Shown piece by piece: positions 1-9,625 of a DNA stretch of 64,000 nt (position 1 is its first letter; each line of letters starts with the position of its first letter). This DNA is from a virus. The stretch covers positions 47,849 through 111,848 of the IMG/VR virus record IMGVR_UViG_3300020057_000035. One strand, given 5' to 3'. The notes under the pieces are model-generated. The model saw nothing but the letters and a program-made list of their open reading frames with translations, had not been told where the DNA came from and did not search any database. The position numbers and the translations under genes were made by a program.

Positions 1-7
1 TAAGTAA

Positions 8-27
8 TGGCCCGCGATATCGGGCCA
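8..27. terminator. GC-rich hairpin before nrdJ
   Basis: A perfect 7-bp inverted repeat, TGGCCCG/CGGGCCA, with a 6-base loop, followed by a short AATTTA tract. It stands out in AT-rich surroundings and sits 28 bases before the nrdJ start, so it probably ends an upstream transcript. The U tract is weak, so a leader hairpin is the alternative. Confidence 0.5.
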
Positions 28-55
28 ATTTAGATCAGATTAATAAGGAAAATAA

Positions 56-3000
56 ATGAAAACTGTAGATATTAAGTTAGGTGATTTTGAAAAAAAGGGA
101 ATATCAGCTCCAGATAGTTGGAGTGAAAAAGCAATAGGAATTGCAGCTAGAATATATATGACACCAGATGAATATTCTATATATGATTTAATTGATAGAG
201 TAGTAAATAGAATAGTAGAAACTGGTGAAAGATTAAATTATTTTCCTCAAGTCATCAAAAAAGAAGAGTTTAAATATAAATTAAGAGACATATTATTAGA
301 TCAAAAAGCAGCGTTTAATACACCAGTATGGTGTAACGTTGGTGTTCCACACAGAGATGAACAATCATGGGCTTGTATTCAATATGATACTAGAATGCTC
401 ACTAATAGGGGACTGGAGAAAATAGGAGAAATAGAAAACCTAAATAGACTGTTTTATACTCCTAATGGATGGTCCGATGGTTTTTCTTGGAAAACAGGTA
501 CTAAAAAAACAATAAATATATCCTTATCTAACGGAATGAATATTACTACCACACTAGATCATAAGTTTGTAGTAGGAGAAGCATTAGAAGAAGCGCAGTT
601 TTTAAATAATTTTAAACTTGAGCCTTTTTTAGGAAAAGGAAATTGGATTAATGGAAACGATTTAGATTTGTCTTTCATAGAATTAACTAAATTGGGATAC
701 ATACAAGGAGACGGATGCGTTAGTAATGAGGGGTGGGTTGGTTATTTCGGAGAGAAAGACAACGACGTTAGGGACTTTTTCGGAAACGAAGAAGGAACAA
801 TAAGATCATCTCAAGAAACTGGAATTTATTTTGGAAAATATACATCTCTCAATAAAGCGGCGGATTTATTAGGTTTAGAAAGAGTCTCGTTGCCAAATAG
901 AGATCTTCCTAAAAATTCTTTTACTTTAACACCAGAAGGCATGGCTGCTTTTCTTAGAGGACTATATAGCGCTAATGGATACGTGTTGGTTGATAAGAAA
1001 AATGCATCTAGGATATCCCTTAAGACGACTTCTATTTCTCTCGCTATAAACACTCAAAGAATGTTATTAGCCTTGGGAATTAGATCTTCTGTAAATTCAA
1101 AGAAATCAAAAAATATAATTTGGAAAAACGGAGAATATATATCTAAAAAAGCTTACGAGCTTAATATTTTATCTAATGAATATAAGGAAAAATTTCAAGA
1201 ATTAATTGGATTTATTCATGAATATAAAAATAATAAAATAAATACTGCTTTATCCACTACTAAGAGAGAATCACGATATATTAAAATACCAGTAGTTATA
1301 AATATCGAAGAGATGGAAGAACAAGAGGTTTACGATTTTAACGTAAAGGATAATTCTCATGTTGGGTGGGCAAATGGGTTTGCTGTTCATAACTGCCTGA
1401 TCCTTGATGTAAAGGATAGTATGAAATCTATCGAAGAAGGGTGGCTTATAGAATCTAAAACATTTCAAGGTGGAAGTGGAAGCGGTGTGAATGTTAGTAA
1501 GATTAGAGCAGATGGAGAACCTATAGTAGGTGGTGGATATGGAAGTGGACCTATTTCACTATGGATGCGCCCCACAGACTCTATAGCTGGTGTAGTAAAA
1601 TCTGGCGGGAAGTGTCTTGCTGGAAATCAAAAAGTCTATACAAATAATGGTCCAAAAGAAGTTAAAGAATTAGCAGATTCTAATGAGAAATTTATTGTTT
1701 TATCTTATGATCCTCCAGCTAAAAGATATAAAGCTAAATGGGCTTCGGCATGGAAAAGTGGACAAAAAGAAGTAATAAGAATAACTACAGATAAAGGATA
1801 TTTTGATCTTTCTTATGATCATCCTATACGTTTATCTGATACTACAGTAGTTAAAACAGAAGATTTAGTAGTTGGGCAATCTTTATTTGCTTGTTCTATA
1901 GATGAATCAGAAGGATATGTTCGTGTTCATTTAAGGGATGGAAAAAAAGGAAAAGAAAAACTACATAGATTATTAGCTAAAGATATATTAAATGAAAAAA
2001 TTGATGGAATGTCAGTTCATCATTTAGATTGTAATAAAACAAATAATTCTTTACATAATATCGCAGTTCTTACTCAAAAGGAACATTCTGCAATACACGC
2101 TACTATGCAAGTAGAAAATAATTCTCATGTTTTTCAAATATCTACTTTTTCTCATGCAGGAATAGATAATGGAATGCATTCTTCAGGAACTTTTTGGAGC
2201 AATGAAGAAAAAGCTAAAGAATTTAGAAAGAAAAAATCTGAAGAGCTACTAACTAGGGGTGATGCTGCTAATATGCAAAAAACAGCAGTTAAACAAAAAA
2301 TGATTAATACTGGATTTAAATTAATTAATTTAGGTTGTGATATATCTACATTTGATAGCTATGTTTCTGCTAGAAAAACTAATATTGGACCATTAGGGTG
2401 TTCCACTAAAAAAATAGAAGAAAAATTTATAAATCAATTCGGAGGATACAATAATTATATAAAAGAATTATCCAACCTTAATCATAGAGTAGTTTCTATA
2501 GAGTCTCTTGGTATTATGGATGTTTATAGTGTTGAAGTAGAGTGTCCAACTTTAGACGATAAAACATCTGAGTCTGGGCATAATTTCGTTATTTGGTCTA
2601 ATGCTTCTGATAGTGTTTATGGAAGTGGAATAGTTGTATTTAATACACGTAGAGCTGCCAAATTAATTTGTATGGATGTTGATCATCCAGAAATAATGGA
2701 TTTTATTAAATTAAAAGCAAAAGCAGAAAAAATGGCTAGAGATTTACTTAATCTTGATTATGATATTTCGATGACTGGTAAAGACTCAGCTAATATACCG
2801 TTTCAAAATGCAAATAATAGCGTCAGAGTAACTGATAAATTTATGAATGCAGTAGAAAATGACTTAGATTGGGAAACCACATATAGAACAACAGGCGAGG
2901 TAGCGAAGACATATAAAGCGAGAGATTTATGGTATGAAATAGCAAAAGCTTCGTGGGACTGCGGTGATCCAGGACTCCAGTTTCATGATACTACTAACGC

Positions 3001-6000
3001 TATGAATAGTTGTTTGAATGACGGAGAAATAGTAGCAAGTAACCCGTGCGTTACTGCTGACACGTTAGTTTCTACTGAAAAAGGGCTTATTAAGATAATT
3101 GATTTAATAAATCAAGATATTAAAATAACAGGAGCAGATGGTGAATTACATCATATGTCTCGTGCTTGGAAAACAGGTACAAAAGAAATATTTAAACTTA
3201 CTACTAAGAGTGGTTTTTCTATTAAATTAACATCTGATCATAAGGTTCTTACTTCTTCTGGAGACATTAAAGCAAAGGATCTTACTTCTGATATGAAAAT
3301 TAAACTTAATAGATTTAATTTTGGTAAAGAACACTTAGATATTAGAATTGCTGAATTTATTGGACTAGCTGTTGGTGATGGATGTAAAACAACAGATGGA
3401 GCAATAACAATTACTCTTTCTCCAGAAGAATATACAATGGCTAAACGAATACATGACAATCTTTCTTCTTTTAAATTAGAATTCTCAGAAGATAATTTAG
3501 GAAAAAGAAAAACAAGTATTCATCAGCCTCAAAAAACCCTAAGAATAACATGTAATACAAAATTAATTAATTCTATTTCAGATAAATTTGCTATATTAAA
3601 TGAAAAATCTGATAAGAAATTATTTACTGATTCTATTTATTCTTTAGATCAAGAATCAGTAGCTTCTTTATTAAGAGGGCTTTTTTCTGCTGATGCTACA
3701 GTAGCAAATTATGGACAAAAATCACAATATATTTCTCTTGATTCTACTTCTTTAATTCTTCTAGAACAAGTTCAACTTCTTCTTTTGGGGTTTGGAATTA
3801 AAGCTAAATTATATAAAAATAGAAAACTAGCTGGTTTTTCTTTACTTCCTGATGGAAAAGGTGGGCAAAAAAAGTATCCCACTAACTGTTTGAGAATTTC
3901 TAAAGCAGGAAGAAGATTATTTCAAGAGCACATAGGGTTTTTAGAGGGAAGTAAAAAGAACCTACAACTTAATGATATGAACTCTACCATTTCTTCATAT
4001 AGTGAACCATTAGAAGATAATTTTTCTTCACTAGAATATATTGGAGAAGAAGATGTATATGATTTAACTGAGGGAAGTACTAATCATTTTGTTGCTAATG
4101 GGCTAATAGTACATAATTGCAACGAGTATGTCTGGCATAATAATACAGTTTGTAATCTGGCTTCAATTAATTTAATAAAATATCTTAAAAATGATAATAG
4201 TTTTGATACTGAGACGTTTCTAAACGACTGTAAAATAATGATTATAGCCATGGATATACTTGTAGATTTGAGTTCATATCCAACAAAAACAATAGAAAAA
4301 ACCTCCAAAAGATATAGAACATTAGGATTAGGTTTTACTAATCTTGGTGCATTACTTATGTCTTTAGGAATAGCTTACGATAGTGATGAAGGTAGAGATA
4401 TAGCAACATCAATTATGTCTGCTATGCAAGTAGCAGCTATTAATCAAAGTCAAACTTTAGGTGAAGTATTGGGGTCTTATCCAGCATTAAAAAACAATGT
4501 AGATCATCAAGCTTCCGTATTACTGAAGCATTATAATTCGTGGAAAACTAAGAGTTCTATTTATTCTCTCTCTCAAGATATAGATGAGATTTCCTCATCA
4601 GAATGGGGAAACGTTATGCCATACAGTCCACGAAGAAATGCTCAATTAAGCGTGATAGCCCCGACTGGCACGATATCGTTTTTGATGGATTGCGAAACAA
4701 CAGGAATTGAACCAGTATTAGCTGTTAATGCTAAAAAAGATTTAGTTAACGGCGGTACATTAGACGTTGGTGTAGATGAATGTGTAAAAGCAGGGATCAA
4801 TAGCATTAGAAATAATACAATTAATGGAAAAACACTATCTGATCAATATATTTTGAATTCATACACAAAAATATTTCAAACTAGTCTTGGTGATAATTCT
4901 GTCAGCCCAGAAGGACACGTCAAAATGTTAGCTGCTGTGCAGCCTTTTGTGTCTGGTAGTATTAGTAAAACCTGTAACGTACCAGCAGAGTCCACAATAG
5001 AAGATATAGAAAATATCCATATGTTAGCTTGGAAACTAGGAGTTAAAAATATTGCTATATTCAGGGATGGAAGCAAGACATATCAACCAGTTAATCAAAT
5101 TAAAAAAGAAGAAAAACTTACAAGTGAGGCTACCAACGAAATGCACAAGCTCATAGAGGCCGCACGCGGAATCAAGATGTCCGCCGAGGAGAAAGAGCGG
5201 CAACGGCGGAGTTTCGCCTATGGCAACACTCACGCTGAGAACGAAAAGATAACCCGAGCGACAATAGATGATGCGGCTGACAGGCTGACTAATGCACAAG
5301 TTATTAGTGTTACACCTACATTAGATTGGAGTGCAATTACCAACACTACAAATACTTCTTCTCATGCCTCTATGGTTATTTCTAGTGTTGCTATTTTCCC
5401 TGAACCAAAGGGAACAGTAAGAAGAAAACCAAATGGAACAAGAGTAGGAGATACGCATAAGTTCAATATAGCAGAAGATGAATATTACTTAACTATGAAC
5501 TATTATGAGGATGGGCTACCTTGTGAGATATTCCTGAGAAATAATAAACACGGTTCTAATATCGGTGGTTGGGTTGATGCTTTTTCTATTGCAATTAGTT
5601 TTGGACTCCAACATGGTGTGCCTATAGAAAAATTCATAGAGCAATTTAGAAGAAGTAACTTCTTACCTAGTGGTTTAGTAGAAAGCGACTCCAGTATTAA
5701 AATGGCAGATAGTCCATTAGACTATGTGGTAAGATGGATAGAGCACAAACTACAACACAATAAAGAAGACAAGAGATTTAACAAGAATGTGACACAATTA
5801 GATACTAGTACAGTATCCGTAGTCCCTACTTATGTCTCTTCTTATTCTCATGAACCTGATATTTATCCTAGTTTAAAAACTAATACTAGATTAAGATCTG
5901 GAGCACCAACAGAGTGTCCTTTCTGTGCTAGTGATGATATTAGAGATACAGGAACTTGTTTCACTTGTGGTACTTGCGGAGAGTCTATAGGAGGATGCGC

Positions 6001-6004
6001 TTAG
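56..6004 (+). CDS. nrdJ: Class II (B12-dependent) ribonucleotide reductase with three inteins
   Basis: Reduces ribonucleotides to deoxyribonucleotides for phage DNA synthesis. The precursor is 1982 residues; removing three inteins (residues 107-446, 520-863, 998-1354) leaves a 941-residue enzyme, a normal size for long NrdJ. After splicing the conserved joints are restored: SWA-CLILDVKDSM, SGGK-TRRAAKL and SNP-CNEYVW. The last carries the N-x-C-x-E active-site motif of the radical enzyme. The C-terminus is a cysteine-rich ribbon (CPFC...CGTC...GGCA) expected to carry the redox thiols. A segment at roughly residues 1690-1745 is GC-rich at DNA level and looks inserted (see findings). The start follows AAGGAA at good spacing. 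A small ORF overlaps the 3' side. Confidence 0.95.
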   Translation: MKTVDIKLGDFEKKGISAPDSWSEKAIGIAARIYMTPDEYSIYDLIDRVVNRIVETGERLNYFPQVIKKEEFKYKLRDILLDQKAAFNTPVWCNVGVPHRDEQSWACIQYDTRMLTNRGLEKIGEIENLNRLFYTPNGWSDGFSWKTGTKKTINISLSNGMNITTTLDHKFVVGEALEEAQFLNNFKLEPFLGKGNWINGNDLDLSFIELTKLGYIQGDGCVSNEGWVGYFGEKDNDVRDFFGNEEGTIRSSQETGIYFGKYTSLNKAADLLGLERVSLPNRDLPKNSFTLTPEGMAAFLRGLYSANGYVLVDKKNASRISLKTTSISLAINTQRMLLALGIRSSVNSKKSKNIIWKNGEYISKKAYELNILSNEYKEKFQELIGFIHEYKNNKINTALSTTKRESRYIKIPVVINIEEMEEQEVYDFNVKDNSHVGWANGFAVHNCLILDVKDSMKSIEEGWLIESKTFQGGSGSGVNVSKIRADGEPIVGGGYGSGPISLWMRPTDSIAGVVKSGGKCLAGNQKVYTNNGPKEVKELADSNEKFIVLSYDPPAKRYKAKWASAWKSGQKEVIRITTDKGYFDLSYDHPIRLSDTTVVKTEDLVVGQSLFACSIDESEGYVRVHLRDGKKGKEKLHRLLAKDILNEKIDGMSVHHLDCNKTNNSLHNIAVLTQKEHSAIHATMQVENNSHVFQISTFSHAGIDNGMHSSGTFWSNEEKAKEFRKKKSEELLTRGDAANMQKTAVKQKMINTGFKLINLGCDISTFDSYVSARKTNIGPLGCSTKKIEEKFINQFGGYNNYIKELSNLNHRVVSIESLGIMDVYSVEVECPTLDDKTSESGHNFVIWSNASDSVYGSGIVVFNTRRAAKLICMDVDHPEIMDFIKLKAKAEKMARDLLNLDYDISMTGKDSANIPFQNANNSVRVTDKFMNAVENDLDWETTYRTTGEVAKTYKARDLWYEIAKASWDCGDPGLQFHDTTNAMNSCLNDGEIVASNPCVTADTLVSTEKGLIKIIDLINQDIKITGADGELHHMSRAWKTGTKEIFKLTTKSGFSIKLTSDHKVLTSSGDIKAKDLTSDMKIKLNRFNFGKEHLDIRIAEFIGLAVGDGCKTTDGAITITLSPEEYTMAKRIHDNLSSFKLEFSEDNLGKRKTSIHQPQKTLRITCNTKLINSISDKFAILNEKSDKKLFTDSIYSLDQESVASLLRGLFSADATVANYGQKSQYISLDSTSLILLEQVQLLLLGFGIKAKLYKNRKLAGFSLLPDGKGGQKKYPTNCLRISKAGRRLFQEHIGFLEGSKKNLQLNDMNSTISSYSEPLEDNFSSLEYIGEEDVYDLTEGSTNHFVANGLIVHNCNEYVWHNNTVCNLASINLIKYLKNDNSFDTETFLNDCKIMIIAMDILVDLSSYPTKTIEKTSKRYRTLGLGFTNLGALLMSLGIAYDSDEGRDIATSIMSAMQVAAINQSQTLGEVLGSYPALKNNVDHQASVLLKHYNSWKTKSSIYSLSQDIDEISSSEWGNVMPYSPRRNAQLSVIAPTGTISFLMDCETTGIEPVLAVNAKKDLVNGGTLDVGVDECVKAGINSIRNNTINGKTLSDQYILNSYTKIFQTSLGDNSVSPEGHVKMLAAVQPFVSGSISKTCNVPAESTIEDIENIHMLAWKLGVKNIAIFRDGSKTYQPVNQIKKEEKLTSEATNEMHKLIEAARGIKMSAEEKERQRRSFAYGNTHAENEKITRATIDDAADRLTNAQVISVTPTLDWSAITNTTNTSSHASMVISSVAIFPEPKGTVRRKPNGTRVGDTHKFNIAEDEYYLTMNYYEDGLPCEIFLRNNKHGSNIGGWVDAFSIAISFGLQHGVPIEKFIEQFRRSNFLPSGLVESDSSIKMADSPLDYVVRWIEHKLQHNKEDKRFNKNVTQLDTSTVSVVPTYVSSYSHEPDIYPSLKTNTRLRSGAPTECPFCASDDIRDTGTCFTCGTCGESIGGCA
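374..1393 (+). other. NrdJ intein 1 (LAGLIDADG type)
   Basis: 340 residues, from the Cys of SWA-C to the Asn of AVHN, followed by Cys+1. Splicing blocks are visible: N-terminal CIQYDTRMLTNRG, block B TTLDHKFVV, C-terminal GWANGFAVHN. Two LAGLIDADG-like helices are present: LGYIQGDGC with its acidic residue and LRGLYSANGY, where the expected Asp is Asn. Splicing should work, but DNA cleavage is probably impaired. The insertion point is the conserved cysteine of the SACFIL-type motif. Confidence 0.93.
1613..2644 (+). other. NrdJ intein 2 (HNH type)
   Basis: 344 residues, from Cys after SGGK to Asn of VVFN, with Thr+1 (TRRAAKL). The N-terminal block is CLAGNQKVYTNNGPKEVKEL and block B is DLSYDHPIRL. 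The insert carries an HNH nuclease core, HHLDCNKTNNSLHNIAVL, instead of LAGLIDADG motifs. The residue before the terminal Asn is Phe rather than the usual His. The use of a different nuclease family from the two neighbouring inteins shows an independent origin. Confidence 0.92.
3047..4117 (+). other. NrdJ intein 3 (LAGLIDADG type) at the active-site cysteine
   Basis: 357 residues, from Cys after SNP to Asn of LIVHN; Cys+1 is the cysteine of the N-P-C-x-E catalytic motif. The N-terminal block is CVTADTLVSTEKG and block B is KLTSDHKVLT. Endonuclease helices are FIGLAVGDGC and LRGLFSADAT, both retaining the acidic residue. Until this intein is removed, the reductase cannot have a functional active site. 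Confidence 0.93.
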
Positions 6005-6005
6005 T

Positions 6006-6104
6006 ATGATGGACCAAAAACTAATTCAGTGGTATTACTATTTGTACGATTCACAGATTGTTGACTTATTAGTAAAACTTGACAAAGAAAATAAAAAGAA
6101 GTAA
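6006..6104 (+). CDS. Small ORF after nrdJ
   Basis: A 32-residue ORF starting one base after the nrdJ stop (MMDQKLIQWYYYLYDSQ...), aromatic-rich with a lysine-rich end. The close spacing suggests translational coupling. No family is recognised. Its end overlaps the promoter at 6079-6107. Confidence 0.4.
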   Translation: MMDQKLIQWYYYLYDSQIVDLLVKLDKENKKK

Positions 6105-6107
6105 TAT
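6079..6107 (+). promoter_or_regulatory. Sigma70-type promoter
   Basis: TTGACA, 17-base spacer, TAATAT. It lies about 70 bases before the first gene of the small-ORF/terminase operon at 6175. Confidence 0.55.
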
Positions 6108-6174
6108 AACAAACACATACATTATGATGTCTAAAAAAATTAATAAAATGACGATATGAAAATTTTGAGGAAAA

Positions 6175-6432
6175 ATGATAGAAGAAGAAACTGTTAAATA
6201 TTTAAATACAATTATTAAATGTGCAGAGTGTACAGGAGTAATACTTGTAGAAGAGTGCAACGTTTTGTTTCAACAACGAACATTACATATGAGATGTTTA
6301 CCTGTTAAAAGACCATCGTGGATTGTGTATACATGTAAACACAGTTTAAATTGTCATGATAGACCTGTAAATAGAGAAATTGAAAAAGCAAGATCAAATA
6401 GAGAAGATGATTCTCGGAAAGTACCAGCATGA
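6175..6432 (+). CDS. Hypothetical protein with Cys/His zinc-like motif
   Basis: 85 residues; start preceded by TTGAGGAAAA, a clear ribosome binding site. C-A-E-C near residue 16 and H-M-R-C near residue 39 could bind zinc. The basic C-terminus overlaps the next gene by ATGA. It is the first gene of the operon that leads into terminase. The function is unknown. Confidence 0.6.
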   Translation: MIEEETVKYLNTIIKCAECTGVILVEECNVLFQQRTLHMRCLPVKRPSWIVYTCKHSLNCHDRPVNREIEKARSNREDDSRKVPA

Positions 6433-6629
6433 GATTAGTAGATTACATAGTATCAATAGGGTATATATTTATATTTATTATTTGCGCTATAGCATTAGTA
6501 AATCCAGATATTTTGCCATTATTTATAAGAATAGGATTAGCAATAGGATTATGTATACCAGCATTAGGGAACTTAATGTTCATGATAAATAATGGAAAAA
6601 ATAAAGAAACTAACACAGATAGTAGCTGA
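6429..6629 (+). CDS. Small two-helix membrane protein
   Basis: 66 residues with two hydrophobic segments (about residues 4-24 and 31-53), so a small inner-membrane protein. Its start overlaps the previous stop. It could be holin-like, but nothing beyond topology supports that. The alternative ORF in the +1 frame is a shadow. Confidence 0.55.
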   Translation: MRLVDYIVSIGYIFIFIICAIALVNPDILPLFIRIGLAIGLCIPALGNLMFMINNGKNKETNTDSS

Positions 6630-6789
6630 ATTAGGTTTAGATATTAAAGAGATAAACGCCTTAATAATTAATCTTGAATACTTTATTCCACAATTTGAGA
6701 ACTACATTCAAGATACAAATACACAAATAGAAATATTGAGAAAAGAAAAACAGATGATAGAAATGTACCTTCATGTCCAAAGAAATTAA
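6592..6789 (+). CDS. Small coiled-coil protein
   Basis: 65 residues, almost entirely helical with leucine/isoleucine heptads (LGLDIKEINALIINLEYF...). It overlaps both neighbours, as is usual in this operon. The function is unknown. Confidence 0.5.
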   Translation: MEKIKKLTQIVAELGLDIKEINALIINLEYFIPQFENYIQDTNTQIEILRKEKQMIEMYLHVQRN

Positions 6790-6928
6790 GGGTCCATTTA
6801 TTCCAAAAGAGATATGCTCTTGTTCTTCTCCTAAAATAGAAAGCTATATAGATTTACTAGTTGGTTGGGGAAGAAGATGGTGTGTTTACTGCAACAAGCA
6901 CTATAAGTGGGGAGTCAAGGATGTTTAG
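6773..6928 (+). CDS. Small zinc-ribbon-like protein
   Basis: 51 residues with C-S-C-S-S-P and W-C-V-Y-C-N-K-H pairs that suggest one zinc site. It starts inside the end of the preceding coiled-coil gene and ends inside the start of the next gene (ATGTTTAG). There is no strong ribosome binding site, so translation is probably coupled. Confidence 0.5.
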   Translation: MSKEIKGPFIPKEICSCSSPKIESYIDLLVGWGRRWCVYCNKHYKWGVKDV

Positions 6929-7133
6929 AAGAGACGAAATCGCAAAAGGCACTAATAAAATGCCTTGGGTAGAAAGAGTACCGAACGATCTACTTAAGCA
7001 AAAACCAAAAACAATAGAAAAATGGTATAATAGAGATAGTACTATTAAATGCTTTATTTGTGCATTATCTATAGGTACACTAATTAAAGTTAAAGACGGG
7101 ATTTATACGCATAAAAATTGTCAAGTGAATTAA
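6921..7133 (+). CDS. Hypothetical protein upstream of terminase
   Basis: 70 residues from ATG 6921, chosen over an in-frame ATG at 6861 because it removes a long overlap and follows CAAGG. C-F-I-C near the middle and H-K-N-C at the end could form a zinc site. Its position just before terL is where a small terminase often sits, but no DNA-binding fold is evident. Confidence 0.5.
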   Translation: MFRRDEIAKGTNKMPWVERVPNDLLKQKPKTIEKWYNRDSTIKCFICALSIGTLIKVKDGIYTHKNCQVN

Positions 7134-9625
7134 GTCCAATTGACGCCATAAAACAAATGGCGAAAGACAACTTAGCAATATACATTAGTTTAGTTCATAA
7201 AACAGATAGTGGAGGAATGGCAATTCCTCCAGCGCATATCTTAAATAAAATAATTCCAGTACTAGAAGACGAAACTAACGGACATACACTAATTATTGCT
7301 CCTCCCGGTAGTGCAAAAACCAATACAATGATCGCTTACTGTTGTTGGTTATTAGGCAAAAATCCTAATTTACATATTGGGTATTTGAGTTCTACTTCTA
7401 CTCAAGCAACACAAAGATCTGTTGCTATTAGAGATATTATAGATTTAAGTAAAGAATATAGAGATATATTTCCTTTAACTTTGCCTGATAAAAGTAGAGG
7501 ATGGGCAGAAGCAGAATGGTTCGTTAAGAGAGCAGATGTAGGGGATAAAAATGCCTCTATGATTATATCTGGTACTCCGGGAAACATTCTTGGTTCTAGA
7601 TTAGACTTAATTGTGTTGGATGACATAGCGGATGAAGAAAATATGGCAACTGCTTTACAAAGAGCAAAGGTTATTAACTTTCTGCAAAAAACAGTAGATA
7701 CAAGACTAACTCCATTAGGTAGAATAGTACTAATCTGTGTTACTGGAGACAGTAAAGTATCTACTAATAAAGGACCAATAGAAATAAAGGATATAAAAAT
7801 TGGAGATCTAGTTTGGTCTTTAAATGAAAATAAACAATTTGAATTACAAAAAGTAACAGATCAATTTTCAACTGGGATAAATAAAGTATTTAAAGTATCT
7901 ACTAGATTGAAAGAAGTAAAGGCCACTGCATATCATCCATTTCTTTGTATTGAAGATGATGGATCTTTAGTATATAAAAAAGTAGAAGATCTTAAGAAAA
8001 GAGATAAATTAGTAGTTGAGCATGAATTACCTGAATATGGAACACCATATGAATTATCAGATGGAACATTTACAGACTCTGATTTTATGTGGTTATTTGG
8101 GTTTTTAACTGGAGACGGGTGGGTAACTGCTAGAAATAGAGCCGCCAAATGGCTTGTTTGTATGGCAAAAGGTGTGCATAAAGAAGTTAATGATAAAGCT
8201 TTTTCTCTGTTTACTAAATTCGGAAAAAAAGAACCATCCTATACTAGATTTGGGTATTGGAGATTAGATGATGCCCCTACTGGTAGATACGGATTCAAGA
8301 GAAACTTAGGACAGATACTAATAGATGCAGAATTTCAACAAGGAGCATGTAATAAATCTGTTCCTGATTGGATTTACACATTACCTAATGATCAACGTAA
8401 GGCTTTTATTCTTGGTCTTTTAGCGGCGGACGGACATAAAGGCACTTATTCTAATAATTCATATATATTATCCTCAGTAAGTAAGTGTTTAGTTGAGAAA
8501 ACAAGACTGTTAGCTATGACGTGTGGGATTACACCAGCTAAATTACGAGAAAGCACTAGAATAATACAAGCACCGCACTCTAAAGCCCCGTCTCTTCACA
8601 CAGAATTCTCTTGTTCTTTTAATTTTGATTATAATGTAAAAAAGAACCATATTATTCATAATAATGGTTTACATTATGAGTTTGTTAAAGAAATTGAGTA
8701 TTCAGGAGAGGAAGAAACTTTCGATATTACAGTAGAAAACACACATAACTTTGTTGTAGACGGTATGACAACCGCAAATTGTACGAGATGGTCAGAATCT
8801 GATCCAGCAGATTGGGCAATGAAGCAAGGCTGGAAAAAAGTACATATTAAAGCAATAGATGAAGAGGGCAGAGCTTACTGGCCTGATTATTGGCCTATTG
8901 AGAGATTAGCTTGTCCTGATAACATACATGGTAAGATTTTATTAACTGATGGGGGGAACGCATGCTACATGCAACCACTGCCTTCTGGTGGATTTAGACC
9001 AATTAACTGCAAGAAAAGAGCAGGTTCTGTTGCTTTTGCTCAACAGTATCAAGGTGAAGTATTTGACGAAGAAAGCAGTATAATCAAAAGAAGCTGGTGG
9101 AAATCATATGAAAAACTACCAGAAAGTACAATAGAAAAACCAATAGATTTAATAGGCGGTATCTTTATTGATACTGCACATACAGAAAAAACATATTCTG
9201 ATTACTCTGTAGCAACTGTCATGTATACAGATGGTAATAAGTTTTATATAGAAAACTTAATGAGAAAAAAATTAGAATTCCCTAGACTAAAAGATGAAAT
9301 TAAAATTATTAAATCAAGATATGACTTACCGCTCTATATTGAGTCAAGTGTTGGTTCCTTAGCTTTAATTTCTGAACTTAAACAAGATTTTCCAGACGTA
9401 ATAGCGTGGGAAAATAAAGGAAAAAGTAAAATGACCAGAGTACAATCTATTATAGGTAAAATAGAAGGCAATGGTGTGTATCTAAAACAAGATTCTCCTT
9501 GGGTAGAGGACTTTATATCAGAATGTGAAGCTTTTCCACACGGAAGACACGATGATCAAGTAGACGCTTTGTCTATGGGTTTAATGATTCTTGGTCCAAG
9601 TAAGATTGTTTGGACTACGATCTAA
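7118..9625 (+). CDS. terL: Terminase large subunit with intein
   Basis: Packages phage DNA: an N-terminal ATPase drives translocation and a C-terminal nuclease cuts concatemers. Visible motifs: Walker A APPGSAKT (about residue 65), Walker B LDLIVLDDIADEEN, coupling motif VLI-CTRW restored by intein removal, and an RNase H-like nuclease with FIDTAHTEKTYSDY, YIESSVG and HDDQVDAL acidic residues. The precursor is 835 residues and the spliced protein 487, normal for TerL. The start is a TTG overlapping the preceding gene; the first in-frame ATG is at 7157. Portal and capsid genes do not follow; a Hint-like ORF does. Confidence 0.95.
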   Translation: MSSELSPIDAIKQMAKDNLAIYISLVHKTDSGGMAIPPAHILNKIIPVLEDETNGHTLIIAPPGSAKTNTMIAYCCWLLGKNPNLHIGYLSSTSTQATQRSVAIRDIIDLSKEYRDIFPLTLPDKSRGWAEAEWFVKRADVGDKNASMIISGTPGNILGSRLDLIVLDDIADEENMATALQRAKVINFLQKTVDTRLTPLGRIVLICVTGDSKVSTNKGPIEIKDIKIGDLVWSLNENKQFELQKVTDQFSTGINKVFKVSTRLKEVKATAYHPFLCIEDDGSLVYKKVEDLKKRDKLVVEHELPEYGTPYELSDGTFTDSDFMWLFGFLTGDGWVTARNRAAKWLVCMAKGVHKEVNDKAFSLFTKFGKKEPSYTRFGYWRLDDAPTGRYGFKRNLGQILIDAEFQQGACNKSVPDWIYTLPNDQRKAFILGLLAADGHKGTYSNNSYILSSVSKCLVEKTRLLAMTCGITPAKLRESTRIIQAPHSKAPSLHTEFSCSFNFDYNVKKNHIIHNNGLHYEFVKEIEYSGEEETFDITVENTHNFVVDGMTTANCTRWSESDPADWAMKQGWKKVHIKAIDEEGRAYWPDYWPIERLACPDNIHGKILLTDGGNACYMQPLPSGGFRPINCKKRAGSVAFAQQYQGEVFDEESSIIKRSWWKSYEKLPESTIEKPIDLIGGIFIDTAHTEKTYSDYSVATVMYTDGNKFYIENLMRKKLEFPRLKDEIKIIKSRYDLPLYIESSVGSLALISELKQDFPDVIAWENKGKSKMTRVQSIIGKIEGNGVYLKQDSPWVEDFISECEAFPHGRHDDQVDALSMGLMILGPSKIVWTTI
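7736..8779 (+). other. TerL intein (LAGLIDADG type)
   Basis: 348 residues (207-554) from Cys of LI-C to Asn of TTAN, Cys+1 (CTRW). N-terminal block CVTGDSKVSTNKG, block B KATAYHPFLC, nuclease helices LFGFLTGDGW and ILGLLAADGH, both with their Asp, so a possibly active homing endonuclease. The residue before the terminal Asn is Ala instead of His. It interrupts the ATPase coupling motif. Confidence 0.93.

Noticed and set aside
6380-6592. 70-residue ORF overlapping the small membrane protein
   Set aside because: It runs across two genes that have better starts and overlaps (6175-6432, 6429-6629) and has no SD or family features.
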